64,000 bases of DNA from DATFVJ01 sp963851085. GTDB taxonomy: Bacteria > Actinomycetota > Actinomycetes > Streptosporangiales > Streptosporangiaceae. The position numbers and the translations under genes were made by a program. Of the stretch, positions 34,419-41,714 are shown piece after piece. Below the pieces are notes generated by a model. That model saw nothing but the letters and a program-made list of their open reading frames with translations. It ran no database searches and was not told the origin of the DNA. Position 1 is the first letter of the stretch. Each line of letters begins with the position of its first letter. The stretch is from contig CAWKNX010000021.1 in assembly GCA_963851085.1 (NCBI GenBank), positions 1 to 64,000 of the forward strand. The letters are read 5' to 3'.

Positions 34419-34495
34419 TGGCCGGTAGCTCAGCGGTGAGAGCGCCGAGCTTATACCTCGGGAAACAGCCGCGGGTTCAAATCCCGCCCGGCCTA
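34419..34495 (+). tRNA. tRNA-Ile (TAT)
   Basis: Anticodon arm CCGAG CTTATAC CTCGG, T-arm GCGGG TTCAAAT CCCGC, discriminator A. The first acceptor pair is T-T. A TAT anticodon is rare in bacteria, where ATA is usually read by a lysidine-modified CAT tRNA. Confidence 0.8.
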
Positions 34496-34496
34496 C

Positions 34497-34567
34497 GCCC
34501 TGCAAGCATTAAGGTGATGTATTCGGCTTTTAACCGGAGGAACGGGGTTCGATACCTCGGCGGGGCA
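34497..34567 (+). tRNA. tRNA-Lys (TTT)
   Basis: Acceptor GCCCTGC/GCGGGGC, anticodon arm TTCGG CTTTTAA CCGGA, T-loop TTCGATA, discriminator A. It starts two bases after tRNA-Ile(TAT). Confidence 0.85.
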
Positions 34568-34572
34568 CCTGA

Positions 34573-34645
34573 GCGCTGTTGACTGCAACGGATAGCACAC
34601 CGGTCTTCTAAACCGGTGATCTGGGTTCGAGTCCCAGGCGGCGCA
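34573..34645 (+). tRNA. tRNA-Arg (TCT)
   Basis: Acceptor GCGCTGT/GCGGCGC, anticodon arm CCGGT CTTCTAA ACCGG, T-arm CTGGG TTCGAGT CCCAG, discriminator A. Confidence 0.88.
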
Positions 34646-34646
34646 C

Positions 34647-34720
34647 GGCTCGTTAGGGTAGCGGTTTATCCCGCCGCGTTCTCATCGCGGAGATCGCCGG
34701 TTCGAGTCCGGCACGAGCTA
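34647..34720 (+). tRNA. tRNA-Glu (CTC)
   Basis: Acceptor GGCTCGT/ACGAGCT, anticodon arm CCGCG TTCTCAT CGCGG, T-arm GCCGG TTCGAGT CCGGC, discriminator A. Confidence 0.85.
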
Positions 34721-34731
34721 CGGCATGTTTC

Positions 34732-34805
34732 GGCCCCATCGTCCATAGGTTAGGATCCGGTTCTTTGAAAGGCTGGGAACGGCGTTCGAGTCGCCCGTGG
34801 GGCTA
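34732..34805 (+). tRNA. tRNA, Gln (TTG) or Glu-like
   Basis: Acceptor GGCCCCA/TGGGGCT and the body resemble tRNA-Glu, but the anticodon region GGTTCTTTGAAAGGCTGG gives a TTG triplet in an enlarged loop. T-arm GGCG TTCGAGT CGCC. Identity is uncertain because the anticodon stem can be drawn in two ways. Confidence 0.6.
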
Positions 34806-34806
34806 C

Positions 34807-34882
34807 TGCGCGGTAGGGGAGTTCGGCCGTCCCCGCGGGCCTCATAAGCCTGAGATCATCGGTTCAAATCCGATCCGCGCGA
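34807..34882 (+). tRNA. tRNA-Met (CAT)
   Basis: Acceptor TGCGCGG/CCGCGCG with a T-G first pair, anticodon arm CGGGC CTCATAA GCCTG, T-arm ATCGG TTCAAAT CCGAT, discriminator A with CCA at 34883-34885. The weak 1-72 pair and GGG run hint at an initiator; a lysidine-type Ile is not excluded. Confidence 0.8.
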
Positions 34883-34886
34883 CCAT

Positions 34887-34957
34887 TCTCGTGTCGTCCA
34901 ACGGCAGGACGCGTGGCTGTTAACCACGTCATGAAGGTTCGAATCCTTCCGCGAGAG
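34887..34957 (+). tRNA. tRNA-Asn (GTT)
   Basis: Acceptor TCTCGTG/CGCGAGA, anticodon arm CGTGG CTGTTAA CCACG, T-arm GAAGG TTCGAAT CCTTC, discriminator G. Confidence 0.9.
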
Positions 34958-34961
34958 CAAT

Positions 34962-35033
34962 GGCCGTGTAGCTCAACGGTAGAGCCCCACCCCGTCAAGG
35001 TGGCAGGCGCCAGTTCGAATCTGGTCACGGTCG
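34962..35033 (+). tRNA. tRNA-Asp (GTC)
   Basis: Acceptor GGCCGTG/CACGGTC, anticodon arm CCACC CCGTCAA GGTGG, T-loop TTCGAAT, discriminator G. Position 33 is C. Confidence 0.85.
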
Positions 35034-35037
35034 CTGC

Positions 35038-35110
35038 ATCCGCGTCGCTCAGCCGGCAGAGCACCTGCTCGACGCGCAGGAGGCCGCAGGGTCGGGACCT
35101 GCCGCGGGTA
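35038..35110 (+). tRNA. tRNA-Val (GAC)
   Basis: Acceptor ATCCGCG/CGCGGGT, anticodon arm CCTGC TCGACGC GCAGG, T-stem GCAGG/CCTGC with loop GTCGGGA, discriminator A, CCA at 35111-35113. Position 33 is C and T54 is replaced by G. Confidence 0.8.
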
Positions 35111-35114
35111 CCAA

Positions 35115-35187
35115 GCGCCCATCGTCTAATGGATTAGGGCCCCGGAATACGCATCCGGCGATGGGGGTTCGACTCCTCCTGGGCGCA
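35115..35187 (+). tRNA. tRNA-Arg (ACG)
   Basis: Acceptor GCGCCCA/TGGGCGC, anticodon arm CCGGA ATACGCA TCCGG, T-arm GGGGG TTCGACT CCTCC, discriminator A. It begins one base after the CCA of tRNA-Val. Confidence 0.88.
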
Positions 35188-35190
35188 CAA

Positions 35191-35262
35191 CGACCGGTAG
35201 CTCAGCGGCAGAGCGCCGCTTTCACACAGCGGGGAGCGGAGGTTCGAGTCCTCCCCGGTCGA
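35191..35262 (+). tRNA. tRNA-Val (CAC)
   Basis: Acceptor CGACCGG/CCGGTCG, anticodon arm CCGCT TTCACAC AGCGG, T-arm GGAGG TTCGAGT CCTCC, discriminator A. Confidence 0.88.
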
Positions 35263-35266
35263 CCGT

Positions 35267-35340
35267 GGTGGCTGTAGCTCAATCGGCAGAGCGCCAGGCT
35301 GTGGTCCTGGAGGTTGCGGGTTCAATCCCCGCTAGTCACC
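35267..35340 (+). tRNA. tRNA-His (GTG)
   Basis: G at -1 (35267) faces discriminator C (35340), the His identity pair. Acceptor GTGGCTG/TAGTCAC, anticodon arm CCAGG CTGTGGT CCTGG, T-loop TTCAATC. CCA is encoded at 35341-35343. Confidence 0.9.
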
Positions 35341-35344
35341 CCAT

Positions 35345-35424
35345 GGGCGGGCTGTTCATTGGCGAGACAAGCGGCAGGTAAAGTCGTGACTTCGGTTGTG
35401 GGAGTTCGAATCTCTCCCCGCCCA
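35345..35424 (+). tRNA. tRNA-Tyr (GTA)
   Basis: Acceptor GGGCGGG/CCCGCCC, class II variable arm, T-arm GGGAG TTCGAAT CTCTC, discriminator A. The anticodon stem GCGGC/GTCGT is wobble-rich and the loop AGGTAAA has G at position 33. Confidence 0.75.
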
Positions 35425-35450
35425 CGGACCTTTGTTTGTTCGATATCAGT

Positions 35451-35523
35451 GCTCTCATAGCTCAGCGGATAGAGCGCCCGCCTCCGGAGCGGAAGGCCGC
35501 AGGTTCGAGTCCTGCTGGGAGCG
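35451..35523 (+). tRNA. tRNA-Arg (CCG)
   Basis: Acceptor GCTCTCA/TGGGAGC, anticodon loop CTCCGGA on CCGC/GCGG, T-arm GCAGG TTCGAGT CCTGC, discriminator G. Confidence 0.88.
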
Positions 35524-35535
35524 CGTGCCGAGGGC

Positions 35536-35606
35536 AGCCGCATGCCCGAGTGGTCAGGGGTCCGCCTGCAAAGCGGAGTACGCCGGTTCGATCCCGGCTG
35601 CGGCTT
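35536..35606 (+). tRNA. tRNA-Cys (GCA)
   Basis: Acceptor AGCCGCA/TGCGGCT, anticodon arm TCCGC CTGCAAA GCGGA, T-arm GCCGG TTCGATC CCGGC, discriminator T. Confidence 0.9.
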
Positions 35607-35652
35607 CGAATGCTGTCTGGCGCCACGGTTCGGCCCCCCACCGCGTCTCCGG

Positions 35653-35726
35653 TGGCTCGTAGCTCAATTGGACAGAGCGCTCGCCTCCTAAGCGCGTAAA
35701 TGCCGGTTCGAGTCCGGCCGGGCCAA
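35653..35726 (+). tRNA. tRNA-Arg (CCT)
   Basis: Acceptor TGGCTCG/CGGGCCA, anticodon loop CTCCTAA on a stem with one mismatch, T-arm GCCGG TTCGAGT CCGGC, discriminator A. Last member of the array. Confidence 0.85.
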
Positions 35727-35928
35727 CTACGGTGTTTCCCGCTGCGGACAGCAACGGCAACGAGAGGACCGGGGGCCATGGGCGAGGCGCTGGACGCACT
35801 GGTCGTCCGGAAGACGGCGCGTGCCGGCGGTGCGGGTGCACACGAACCTGCACGCCCAGACGCCGTATCCTGGCCGGGGAACGCTCGCCGCAGACTCGTC
35901 CGGTAGGTGCGCGGCATTCAGAGCCATA

Positions 35929-36024
35929 ACGGCTGCCGCGGTGTTTGGCTCAGTTGAGGCGCGAGCGGTGCCGTGGGGGTTCCGGTGGGTCGCCCCCGGG
36001 CTGGCACTACTACGGCTGCCGCGG
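35929..36024. repeat. Dispersed hairpin repeat, family 1, copy B
   Basis: The GTGGGGGTTCCG, GGGTCGCCCCC and CTGGCACT blocks of copy A recur here with some changes. ACGGCTGCCGCGG occurs at both ends as a direct repeat of about 80-base spacing. The region 35727-35928 between the tRNA array and this repeat holds no gene I can support. Confidence 0.75.
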
Positions 36025-36066
36025 TGCGCGCACCCTCGGCAGGCCGGCCGTCCAAGGAGGAAACCT

Positions 36067-36489
36067 GTGGACCAGCGCGTCAGTCTCATCACCCTTGGCG
36101 TGACAGATCTCAGCCGGGCCAAAGGCTTCTACGAAGCGCTGGGCTGGCGGGCAGCAGGCGAGGCAGCCCAGGACGTGGTCTTCTTCCAGGCAGGCGGGAT
36201 GATCGTCGCTTTGTGGGATCGGGCCGAGCTCGCGAAAGACAGCGCCGTCCGCGATGCTGGCGGCTGGGGTGGCGTGACACTCGCGTACAACGTCAGTTCA
36301 CCCGAGGCGGTCGACGCGGTGATCAGCGAGGCGCGGGCGGCCGGCGCCGTGATTGGCCGCGAGCCGGCCACGACGTTCTGGGGTGGGTACTCGGGTGTAT
36401 TCATCGACCCGGACGGGCATCCGTGGGAAGTGGCCCATAACCCCGGCTGGACCCTGCACGCCGACGGCGCGGTCAGCCTGAGCGGATAA
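36067..36489 (+). CDS. VOC family protein
   Basis: 140 residues from GTG 36067 behind AAGGAGG. VOC pattern: VSLITLGVTDLSRAKGFYEAL, YNVSSPEAVDAVISEARAAG, then FIDPDGHPWEVAHNPGW, the end typical of a glyoxalase-like subgroup with a conserved NPGW. It probably binds a small ligand or metal; the substrate is unknown. Downstream, GTGCCGTCC repeats at 36521-36550 form an imperfect palindrome with CCGCACGG units and may terminate transcription. Confidence 0.88.
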   Translation: MDQRVSLITLGVTDLSRAKGFYEALGWRAAGEAAQDVVFFQAGGMIVALWDRAELAKDSAVRDAGGWGGVTLAYNVSSPEAVDAVISEARAAGAVIGREPATTFWGGYSGVFIDPDGHPWEVAHNPGWTLHADGAVSLSG

Positions 36490-36605
36490 CCCACAGGCCG
36501 TCCGCACGCGGGCAAGATCTCCGTGCCGTCCGTGCCGTCCGTGCCGTCCGGGCCGCACGGGCCGCACGGACAGCACGGACCGCACGGCCCGGCGCTAGCG
36601 CTCGG

Positions 36606-36839
36606 TCACGCCACCCGTCGCCAGTGCAGTTCGTGGGCCTTCCAGCGGGCGATGGCCTTGTTCCTGCTGACTACCTTGACCTCCCGCAGATGGCTGCCGA
36701 GGCGGTAAATGGCCTGCTTAGCCTCGAGCATGCCCGTGACGGCGGATGGCTGCGGGATCTCCCGCTTGGCGCCGGATTGCTCGATGAGCACGATCTTGGC
36801 CGGGCAGGTACCTGGCCCCACGTTGCGACGATCGCTCAT
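36606..36839 (-). CDS. Small hypothetical protein (77 residues)
   Basis: ATG 36839 follows GGAGG and AAAGGG. The product is basic with a segment KIVLIEQSGAKREIPQPSAV and a C-terminal WKAHELHWRRVA. The charge pattern and ribosome-binding site support a real gene, but no family is recognised. Confidence 0.5.
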   Translation of the reverse strand: MSDRRNVGPGTCPAKIVLIEQSGAKREIPQPSAVTGMLEAKQAIYRLGSHLREVKVVSRNKAIARWKAHELHWRRVA

Positions 36840-36993
36840 AACCCTTTAGACCTCCAAACAGGCCTCGGGCGTTCCCTCCGACGCGAAATGGCAGGCAGAC
36901 TTACGCGGAGCCGGGCGGAGAAGCCGGGCAGCGGGGTCGCGGCTCGCCCCGCTCGCGGCCGGCGTGGCGTTGGTGCGCGCGATAGCCGGCCGA

Positions 36994-37893
36994 TCAGGGC
37001 GCGAGGTGTTCGAGGAACCAGTTTCGGGCGTGTGCCGAGGATTCCTCGAAGCCCTTCCCGTAGGCGTCGAAATGCGCGCCGCGCAGGATCACCAGCTTGC
37101 GGGGTTCGTTGGCGCGCTGGAACGCGGCGATGGCAAGCTCGGCCGGGGTCAGGTGGTCGTCCCTGGCGACCAGCATCAGCAGCGGGGTCGGGCTGATCCA
37201 GGGCAGGTACGTGCCAGGCTCGTATTCGGTGAACAGTTCCACCGAGCGAAGCGTGACCTCGTTCCGCCACGACGGCGCCCGGTTCTTGCCGGTCTCGGTG
37301 AACCACTGCCATGAATCGGGTGTCGGCAACGCGGAAGGCGCGAGCGGGTCCTCGTCCACGACCGGCACCAGCGCCGGCGGCTCGCCGCGGTAGCGGGCCG
37401 CGCGGTCGGCGTCGAACTGCGCCCTGAACCCGGCGATGAAGTCCGCCCGTACCAGCGCACGGAAGTTGTCGTGCCCGCTGACCAGCGGCACCTGGCTGAC
37501 AACCGCTTTCACCCGCCGGTCGACGGCGCCCACCACCAGCACATGCCCACCGGAATAGCTCGACCCCCAGACCCCGATTCGCGCCGCGTCCACTTCGGGC
37601 CGGCCGCTGGCATATGTGATCGCATGCCGGTAGTCCCGCATCTGCGCCCACGGATCGATCTCCTGGCGCGGCTCACCGTCGCTGGCGCCGAAGCAGCGGT
37701 TGTCGAACACAAGCACGTTCTGGCCCGCGGCCGCGAACACCTCCGCGAACGCGTCCAGGTACATCTCCTTCACCGCGGAGAACCCGTGTGCCATCACCAC
37801 GGTCGCGGCCGGGCCGCTCGCCCCCGCTCCCTGGTAGAACCAGCCGCGCAACGTCACACCCTCGGCATCGAACTCCACATCACGACGATCCAC
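36994..37893 (-). CDS. Alpha/beta hydrolase (dienelactone hydrolase-like)
   Basis: About 299 residues from GTG 37893 with GGGAGA upstream. Motifs: GVTLRGWFYQG, VVMAHGFSAVKEMYLDAFAE, nucleophile elbow GSSYSGG, an Asp in MLVARDDHLTP and a His in LRGAHFDAYG. It would cleave an ester or amide; the substrate is unknown. The longer reading to 37938 is unlikely. Confidence 0.85.
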   Translation of the reverse strand: MDRRDVEFDAEGVTLRGWFYQGAGASGPAATVVMAHGFSAVKEMYLDAFAEVFAAAGQNVLVFDNRCFGASDGEPRQEIDPWAQMRDYRHAITYASGRPEVDAARIGVWGSSYSGGHVLVVGAVDRRVKAVVSQVPLVSGHDNFRALVRADFIAGFRAQFDADRAARYRGEPPALVPVVDEDPLAPSALPTPDSWQWFTETGKNRAPSWRNEVTLRSVELFTEYEPGTYLPWISPTPLLMLVARDDHLTPAELAIAAFQRANEPRKLVILRGAHFDAYGKGFEESSAHARNWFLEHLAP

Positions 37894-38144
37894 CAGATTC
37901 TCCCTGCCACCACGGAGCGGTCCCTTCGCCGCCCACAAACCCGATACTCCATCAGGAATGCCCAGGTCACAATGGGTCGCAGCACCGCACGCGAGGTTCG
38001 TTACTGGTCCCCGGCCAAGTTGGCACAGGATGGGGGAATTCTCGCGGCGGGCGGGTGCGGTGTCGATCCGGCCGCAAGCCGTTCGTGTAGACGATGAGAA
38101 GCTGCTGGCACGGTGCCGGCGGCCCCGTCAAGGAGGAACACCGG

Positions 38145-38498
38145 ATGAAGCAGTACCTGCTCAGCGTGTATCAGCCCGACGGAGATCCTCCACCGCCCGA
38201 GGTCCTTGAGAAGGTGATGCGCGACGTCGGCGCGTGGGATCAGGAGCTCAAGGCCGCAGGCGCATGGGTCTTCACTGCTGGGCTGCACCCCCCGAGCACG
38301 GCCACCGTGGTGCGGCTTAGCGGCGGCGAGATGCTCACGACAGACGGCCCGTTCGCCGAGGGCAAGGAGCATATCGGCGGGTTCACGATCATCAAGGCGC
38401 CTGATCTCGACGCCGCACTCGGGTGGGGCCGTAAGCTCGCCCGGGTGACCACCCTCCCGATCGAGGTGCGGCCCCTCCACGACGAGGCCGGGGACTGA
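38145..38498 (+). CDS. DGPF (YCII-related) domain protein
   Basis: 117 residues from ATG 38145 behind AGGAGG. The DGPF signature TTDGPFAEGKEHIGGF is followed by a small ferredoxin-like fold. It ends 8 bases before an ECF42-type sigma-factor gene, its usual partner in actinobacteria and proteobacteria. Confidence 0.9.
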   Translation: MKQYLLSVYQPDGDPPPPEVLEKVMRDVGAWDQELKAAGAWVFTAGLHPPSTATVVRLSGGEMLTTDGPFAEGKEHIGGFTIIKAPDLDAALGWGRKLARVTTLPIEVRPLHDEAGD

Positions 38499-38506
38499 TA
38501 CCTGGC

Positions 38507-39730
38507 GTGCCTTCACTTCCGGCCTCGGAGATCGAGCGTGTGTTCCGCGAGGAGTACGGCCGCGCGGTGGCCGTCCTGGTTCGGGTCTTCCGTGACATCG
38601 ACGTCGCCGAGGAGGCGGTCCAGGACGCGTTCACCACGGCGGCAGCCCGGTGGCCAGCCACCGGGCTGCCGCCGAGCCCGGCGGGCTGGATCATCACCAC
38701 CGCCCGCAACCGGGCGATCGACCGGCTCCGCAGGGAAGCGTCCCGCGATGACCGCCACGTCCAGGCCGCCCTGCTGCATGCCCGCGCCGAACCGGCTGAG
38801 GAGGGCGCGGTGCGCGACGACCGGCTGCGCCTGATCTTCACCTGCTGCCACCCCGCGCTCGGCACCGGTGTCCAGGTCGCGCTGACGCTGCGGCTTCTCG
38901 GTGGGCTGACCACCGCGGAGATCGCGCGCGCCTTCCTGGTGCCCGAGTCGGCCATGGCCCAGCGGCTGGTCCGGGCCAAGGGCAAGATCCGCGACGCGAG
39001 GATCCCCTACCGGGTCCCGGACGAGGCCGATCTGCCTGGCCGTCTTCGTGCCGTGCTCGCCGTCGTCTACCTCATCTTCAACGAGGGGTACACGGCGAGC
39101 TCGGGCGACCGGCTTGTCCGCGAGGACCTCTGCGCGGAGGCCATCCGCCTCGGACGGCTGCTGGCCGAGCTCATGCCCGGCGAACCGGAAGTCATGGGGC
39201 TGCTCGCGCTCATGCTGCTCATCCAGTCACGCCGGGCCACCCGCACGACCTCCGGCGGCGACCTCGTGCTCCTGGCCGACCAGGACCGCGGCCGCTGGGA
39301 TCGCGGCCTCATCGCGGAAGGCCAGGCCACCGTCCGGCAATGCCTGCGGCGTAACCAGCCAGGGCCGTACCAGATCCAGGCGGCGATCAACGCCGTCCAC
39401 AGCGACGCGCTGGCGGCGGCCGACACGGACTGGGTGCAGATCCTGGAGCTGTACAACCAGCTCGCCACGCTCGCCCCGAGCCCGGTCGTAGCGCTCAACC
39501 GCGCGGTCGCGGTGGCCGAGGTCGACGGACCGGACGCGGCGCTCATCCTCATCGACGGCCTCGACCTCGATGGCTACTACCTTTTCCACGCCATCCGCGC
39601 CGACCTCCTCAGGCGCCTGGGCCGGGGGGGCGAGGCGGCGCTGGCGTACGAGGCGGCGATCGCGCGCACCGACAACGCGGCCGAGCGCGACTTCCTGCGG
39701 CGCAGCCGTCAGGCACTCACCCAAGTCTGA
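38507..39730 (+). CDS. ECF42-type sigma factor with C-terminal TPR domain
   Basis: 407 residues. Regions 2 and 4 occupy about residues 10-180 (FREEYGRAVAVLVRVFRDID, LTTAEIARAFLVPESAMAQRLVRAK). The long extension has the group signature LIFNEGYTASSG and TPR-like helices to the end. ECF42 factors have no anti-sigma partner; the C-terminal domain itself sets activity, and neighbouring DGPF genes are direct targets. This pair follows the standard order. Confidence 0.92.
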   Translation: MPSLPASEIERVFREEYGRAVAVLVRVFRDIDVAEEAVQDAFTTAAARWPATGLPPSPAGWIITTARNRAIDRLRREASRDDRHVQAALLHARAEPAEEGAVRDDRLRLIFTCCHPALGTGVQVALTLRLLGGLTTAEIARAFLVPESAMAQRLVRAKGKIRDARIPYRVPDEADLPGRLRAVLAVVYLIFNEGYTASSGDRLVREDLCAEAIRLGRLLAELMPGEPEVMGLLALMLLIQSRRATRTTSGGDLVLLADQDRGRWDRGLIAEGQATVRQCLRRNQPGPYQIQAAINAVHSDALAAADTDWVQILELYNQLATLAPSPVVALNRAVAVAEVDGPDAALILIDGLDLDGYYLFHAIRADLLRRLGRGGEAALAYEAAIARTDNAAERDFLRRSRQALTQV

Positions 39731-39815
39731 CGGCTGTCACGGCCGCGCCCCAGGCTGGTTACGAAGTCAACGGCCGCGCCTGCCCGGCTGGACCGCCGTG
39801 CGCGATACTGCTGGC

Positions 39816-40208
39816 ATGGGCGATCGCAACGTGCTAGGTGGCGAACTGGAGCCGTGCGGCACCGACCCAGTCACCGGGTTCTATCGGGATGGATGCTGTA
39901 GCACAGGACCGGAAGACCGGGGGAGCCACACGATTTGCGCGGTGGTGACCGCTGAGTTCCTCGAGCACCAGCGTGGGATAGGAAATGATCTCAGCACCCC
40001 GGTGCCTCAGTTCCGGTTCCCCGGGCTTGTGCCAGGGGACCGCTGGTGCGTGACGGCCGTGAACTGGCTGCGGGCTCACCACGACGGCGCCGCCGCACAT
40101 GTGGTGCTTGCTTCGACCCACGAGCGGGCTCTGGATGTCGTGCCCCTCGCCGCGCTGCAGGAGCACGCCGTCGATGTCCCCGCTCATCCAGGCGCGCTGG
40201 AGGACTGA
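39816..40208 (+). CDS. DUF2237 family protein
   Basis: 130 residues from ATG 39816. The family pattern is clear: NVLGGELEPCGTDPVTGFYR, DGCCSTGPEDRGSHTICAVV, GNDLSTPVPQFRFPGL and WCVTAVNWLRAH. The conserved Cys residues may bind metal. Function is unknown. Confidence 0.92.
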   Translation: MGDRNVLGGELEPCGTDPVTGFYRDGCCSTGPEDRGSHTICAVVTAEFLEHQRGIGNDLSTPVPQFRFPGLVPGDRWCVTAVNWLRAHHDGAAAHVVLASTHERALDVVPLAALQEHAVDVPAHPGALED

Positions 40209-40259
40209 CGTACAGTTCCCCGCACATCGCACGCTCACTGCCGCGCGGCCGCGACCGTC

Positions 40260-40505
40260 TTACGCGCTGGTAGCCCAGTGGTGGGTCGGCAGGGGCATGG
40301 CGGCGTAGACGGTGTTGCCTGTGCCGCGAGCGTCGCAGGTGACTCCCCAGGTGCCGTCGCCTAGTTCGGTGTGGTCGTCGATGAGGGCGAGCCCGCGTCC
40401 GCTTGCCTCCTCGATACCGCCGAGCAGATCAATGCCTGCGCCGCCCGCGACGGCCCCGACCCGGCCGGCCGCGCCGCGGTGACCGGCCCGCACCTGTGTG
40501 AACAC
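40260..40505 (-). pseudogene. Anti-sigma/HATPase_c regulator, C-terminal remnant
   Basis: ASGRGLALIDDHTELGDGTW and GNTVYAAMPLP match the G2 box and final strand of RsbW-like histidine-kinase-type ATPases, normally about 140 residues. The upstream half, with the N box, is missing and is replaced by sequence next to a palindromic repeat. Confidence 0.65.
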
Positions 40506-40538
40506 GAGAACTGGCGCCCATGCACCACCGGGCTTTCA

Positions 40539-40587
40539 TGATCGCGGTAACTTTTCCGCGCATATCGCCGAGAAGTTACCGCGATCA
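40539..40587. repeat. Dispersed inverted repeat, family 2, copy 2
   Basis: Perfect 15-bp arms (TGATCGCGGTAACTT and its complement) with a 19-base spacer containing GCGCATA. CGGGCTTTCA precedes it as in copy 1. Confidence 0.8.
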
Positions 40588-41065
40588 AGAAACCACCCTG
40601 GAACAAGGCAATGGTGCATATCGACAGCCGTGCCATGTAGCGGGTAACCCACCACGATCATGGTTGATAGCCCGTAAGACGGAGGACGCGACGGGAAAGG
40701 CACCATGATCATGAGATCGGTGGGCGCGGTGCCGGGCGGTTCGAGCCGTGGCGTGGCCGGGGCGCTCATCAGGCGGGCATGTCACGCCGGCAGGCCTCGT
40801 ATTGACCGCCGTATCGCTTGCGCAGCGTGGGCTCTCCGCACCAGCGGGCGAACGCGCCCGAAGGCGGCGGCTGCCGTCTTACGCATGGGCCCACCTCGGT
40901 AGCCGGTTTCGACTGGCCGCCGTGGCTGCGGCCCCCACAGGCCAGTTTCGGTAGCTGACGTCCGGCCGCGGGCATCCGCCCCAGGGCTGGCGCGATGAGT
41001 TTCCCGGCCCGGTGGAGTCTGGGCTGGTGACGGATCAGACTAATGGTCTTACCTGGGAGGCAGCG
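40588..41065. other. Intergenic stretch without recognised gene
   Basis: About 480 bases with no family motif in any frame. Two GATCATGGT/ACCATGATC-like palindromic pieces occur near 40660 and 40704. Confidence 0.6.
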
Positions 41066-41611
41066 GTGCGCAAGGTCGTCGCGGGACTGGCCATCACGTT
41101 GGACGGTGTGGTGGAGTCGCCCTCGGACTGGATGGTCTTCAACGAAGAGATGGCTGCGGTGATCAATGCCGGGATAGCGCAGGCCGACGCGGTGCTGCTC
41201 GGCACGCGCACGTATCTCGAGTTCGCCAAATTGTGGCCGGGTCAGCCCAGCGGCGCGATGGCCGACTTCTTGAACAACGCGCCCAAGTACGTCGTGTCCA
41301 GCACCCTGGACGCGGCCGAACTCGACTGGGCCAACTCCAGCCTGGTCACCGGCGGCCTCGCCGGGGCGGTCGAGAAGCTCAAGCGGCAGCGGGGCAAGAA
41401 CATCCAGGTCCCCGGCAGCCCCAGACTGGTGCGGTCGCTGCTGCGCGACGGGCTGCTCGATCAGCTCGCGCTCATGATCCAGCCGATCGTGGTCGGCTCC
41501 GGCCTGCGCCTCTTCGACGAGATGACCGGTCACGTGAAGCTCACACTCGTCGAGTCGACGACCCTCAGCACGGGCGTAGTGTCCGTGACGTACGAGCCAG
41601 TCGGCGCGTGA
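41066..41611 (+). CDS. Dihydrofolate reductase/RibD-C family protein
   Basis: 181 residues from GTG 41066, five bases after GGGAGG. Pattern of stand-alone RibD-C proteins: VVAGLAITLDGVVESPSDWM, ADAVLLGTRTYLEF, IQVPGSPRLVRSLLRDGLLD and PIVVGSGLRLFDEM. It would bind NADPH; its substrate is not known. Confidence 0.88.
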   Translation: MRKVVAGLAITLDGVVESPSDWMVFNEEMAAVINAGIAQADAVLLGTRTYLEFAKLWPGQPSGAMADFLNNAPKYVVSSTLDAAELDWANSSLVTGGLAGAVEKLKRQRGKNIQVPGSPRLVRSLLRDGLLDQLALMIQPIVVGSGLRLFDEMTGHVKLTLVESTTLSTGVVSVTYEPVGA

Positions 41612-41714
41612 CCCGCCAGGTTCAGTGACCCATCAGCGTCACGGACCCGGCTGGTGACGTCGTCTCCTGTCAGCCACGGGCGGCGGGCGGCGAAGGCGCT
41701 GCCCGGAGGTCCGG

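Noticed and set aside
34180..34428. 82-residue Cys-rich ORF in the tRNA array
   Set aside because: It reads through most of tRNA-Ile(GAT), has no ribosome-binding site, and its Cys residues come from the AT-richer spacer.
35778..35906. 43-codon ORF after the tRNA array
   Set aside because: No ribosome-binding site of note, no family motif, and it ends in repeat-rich sequence.
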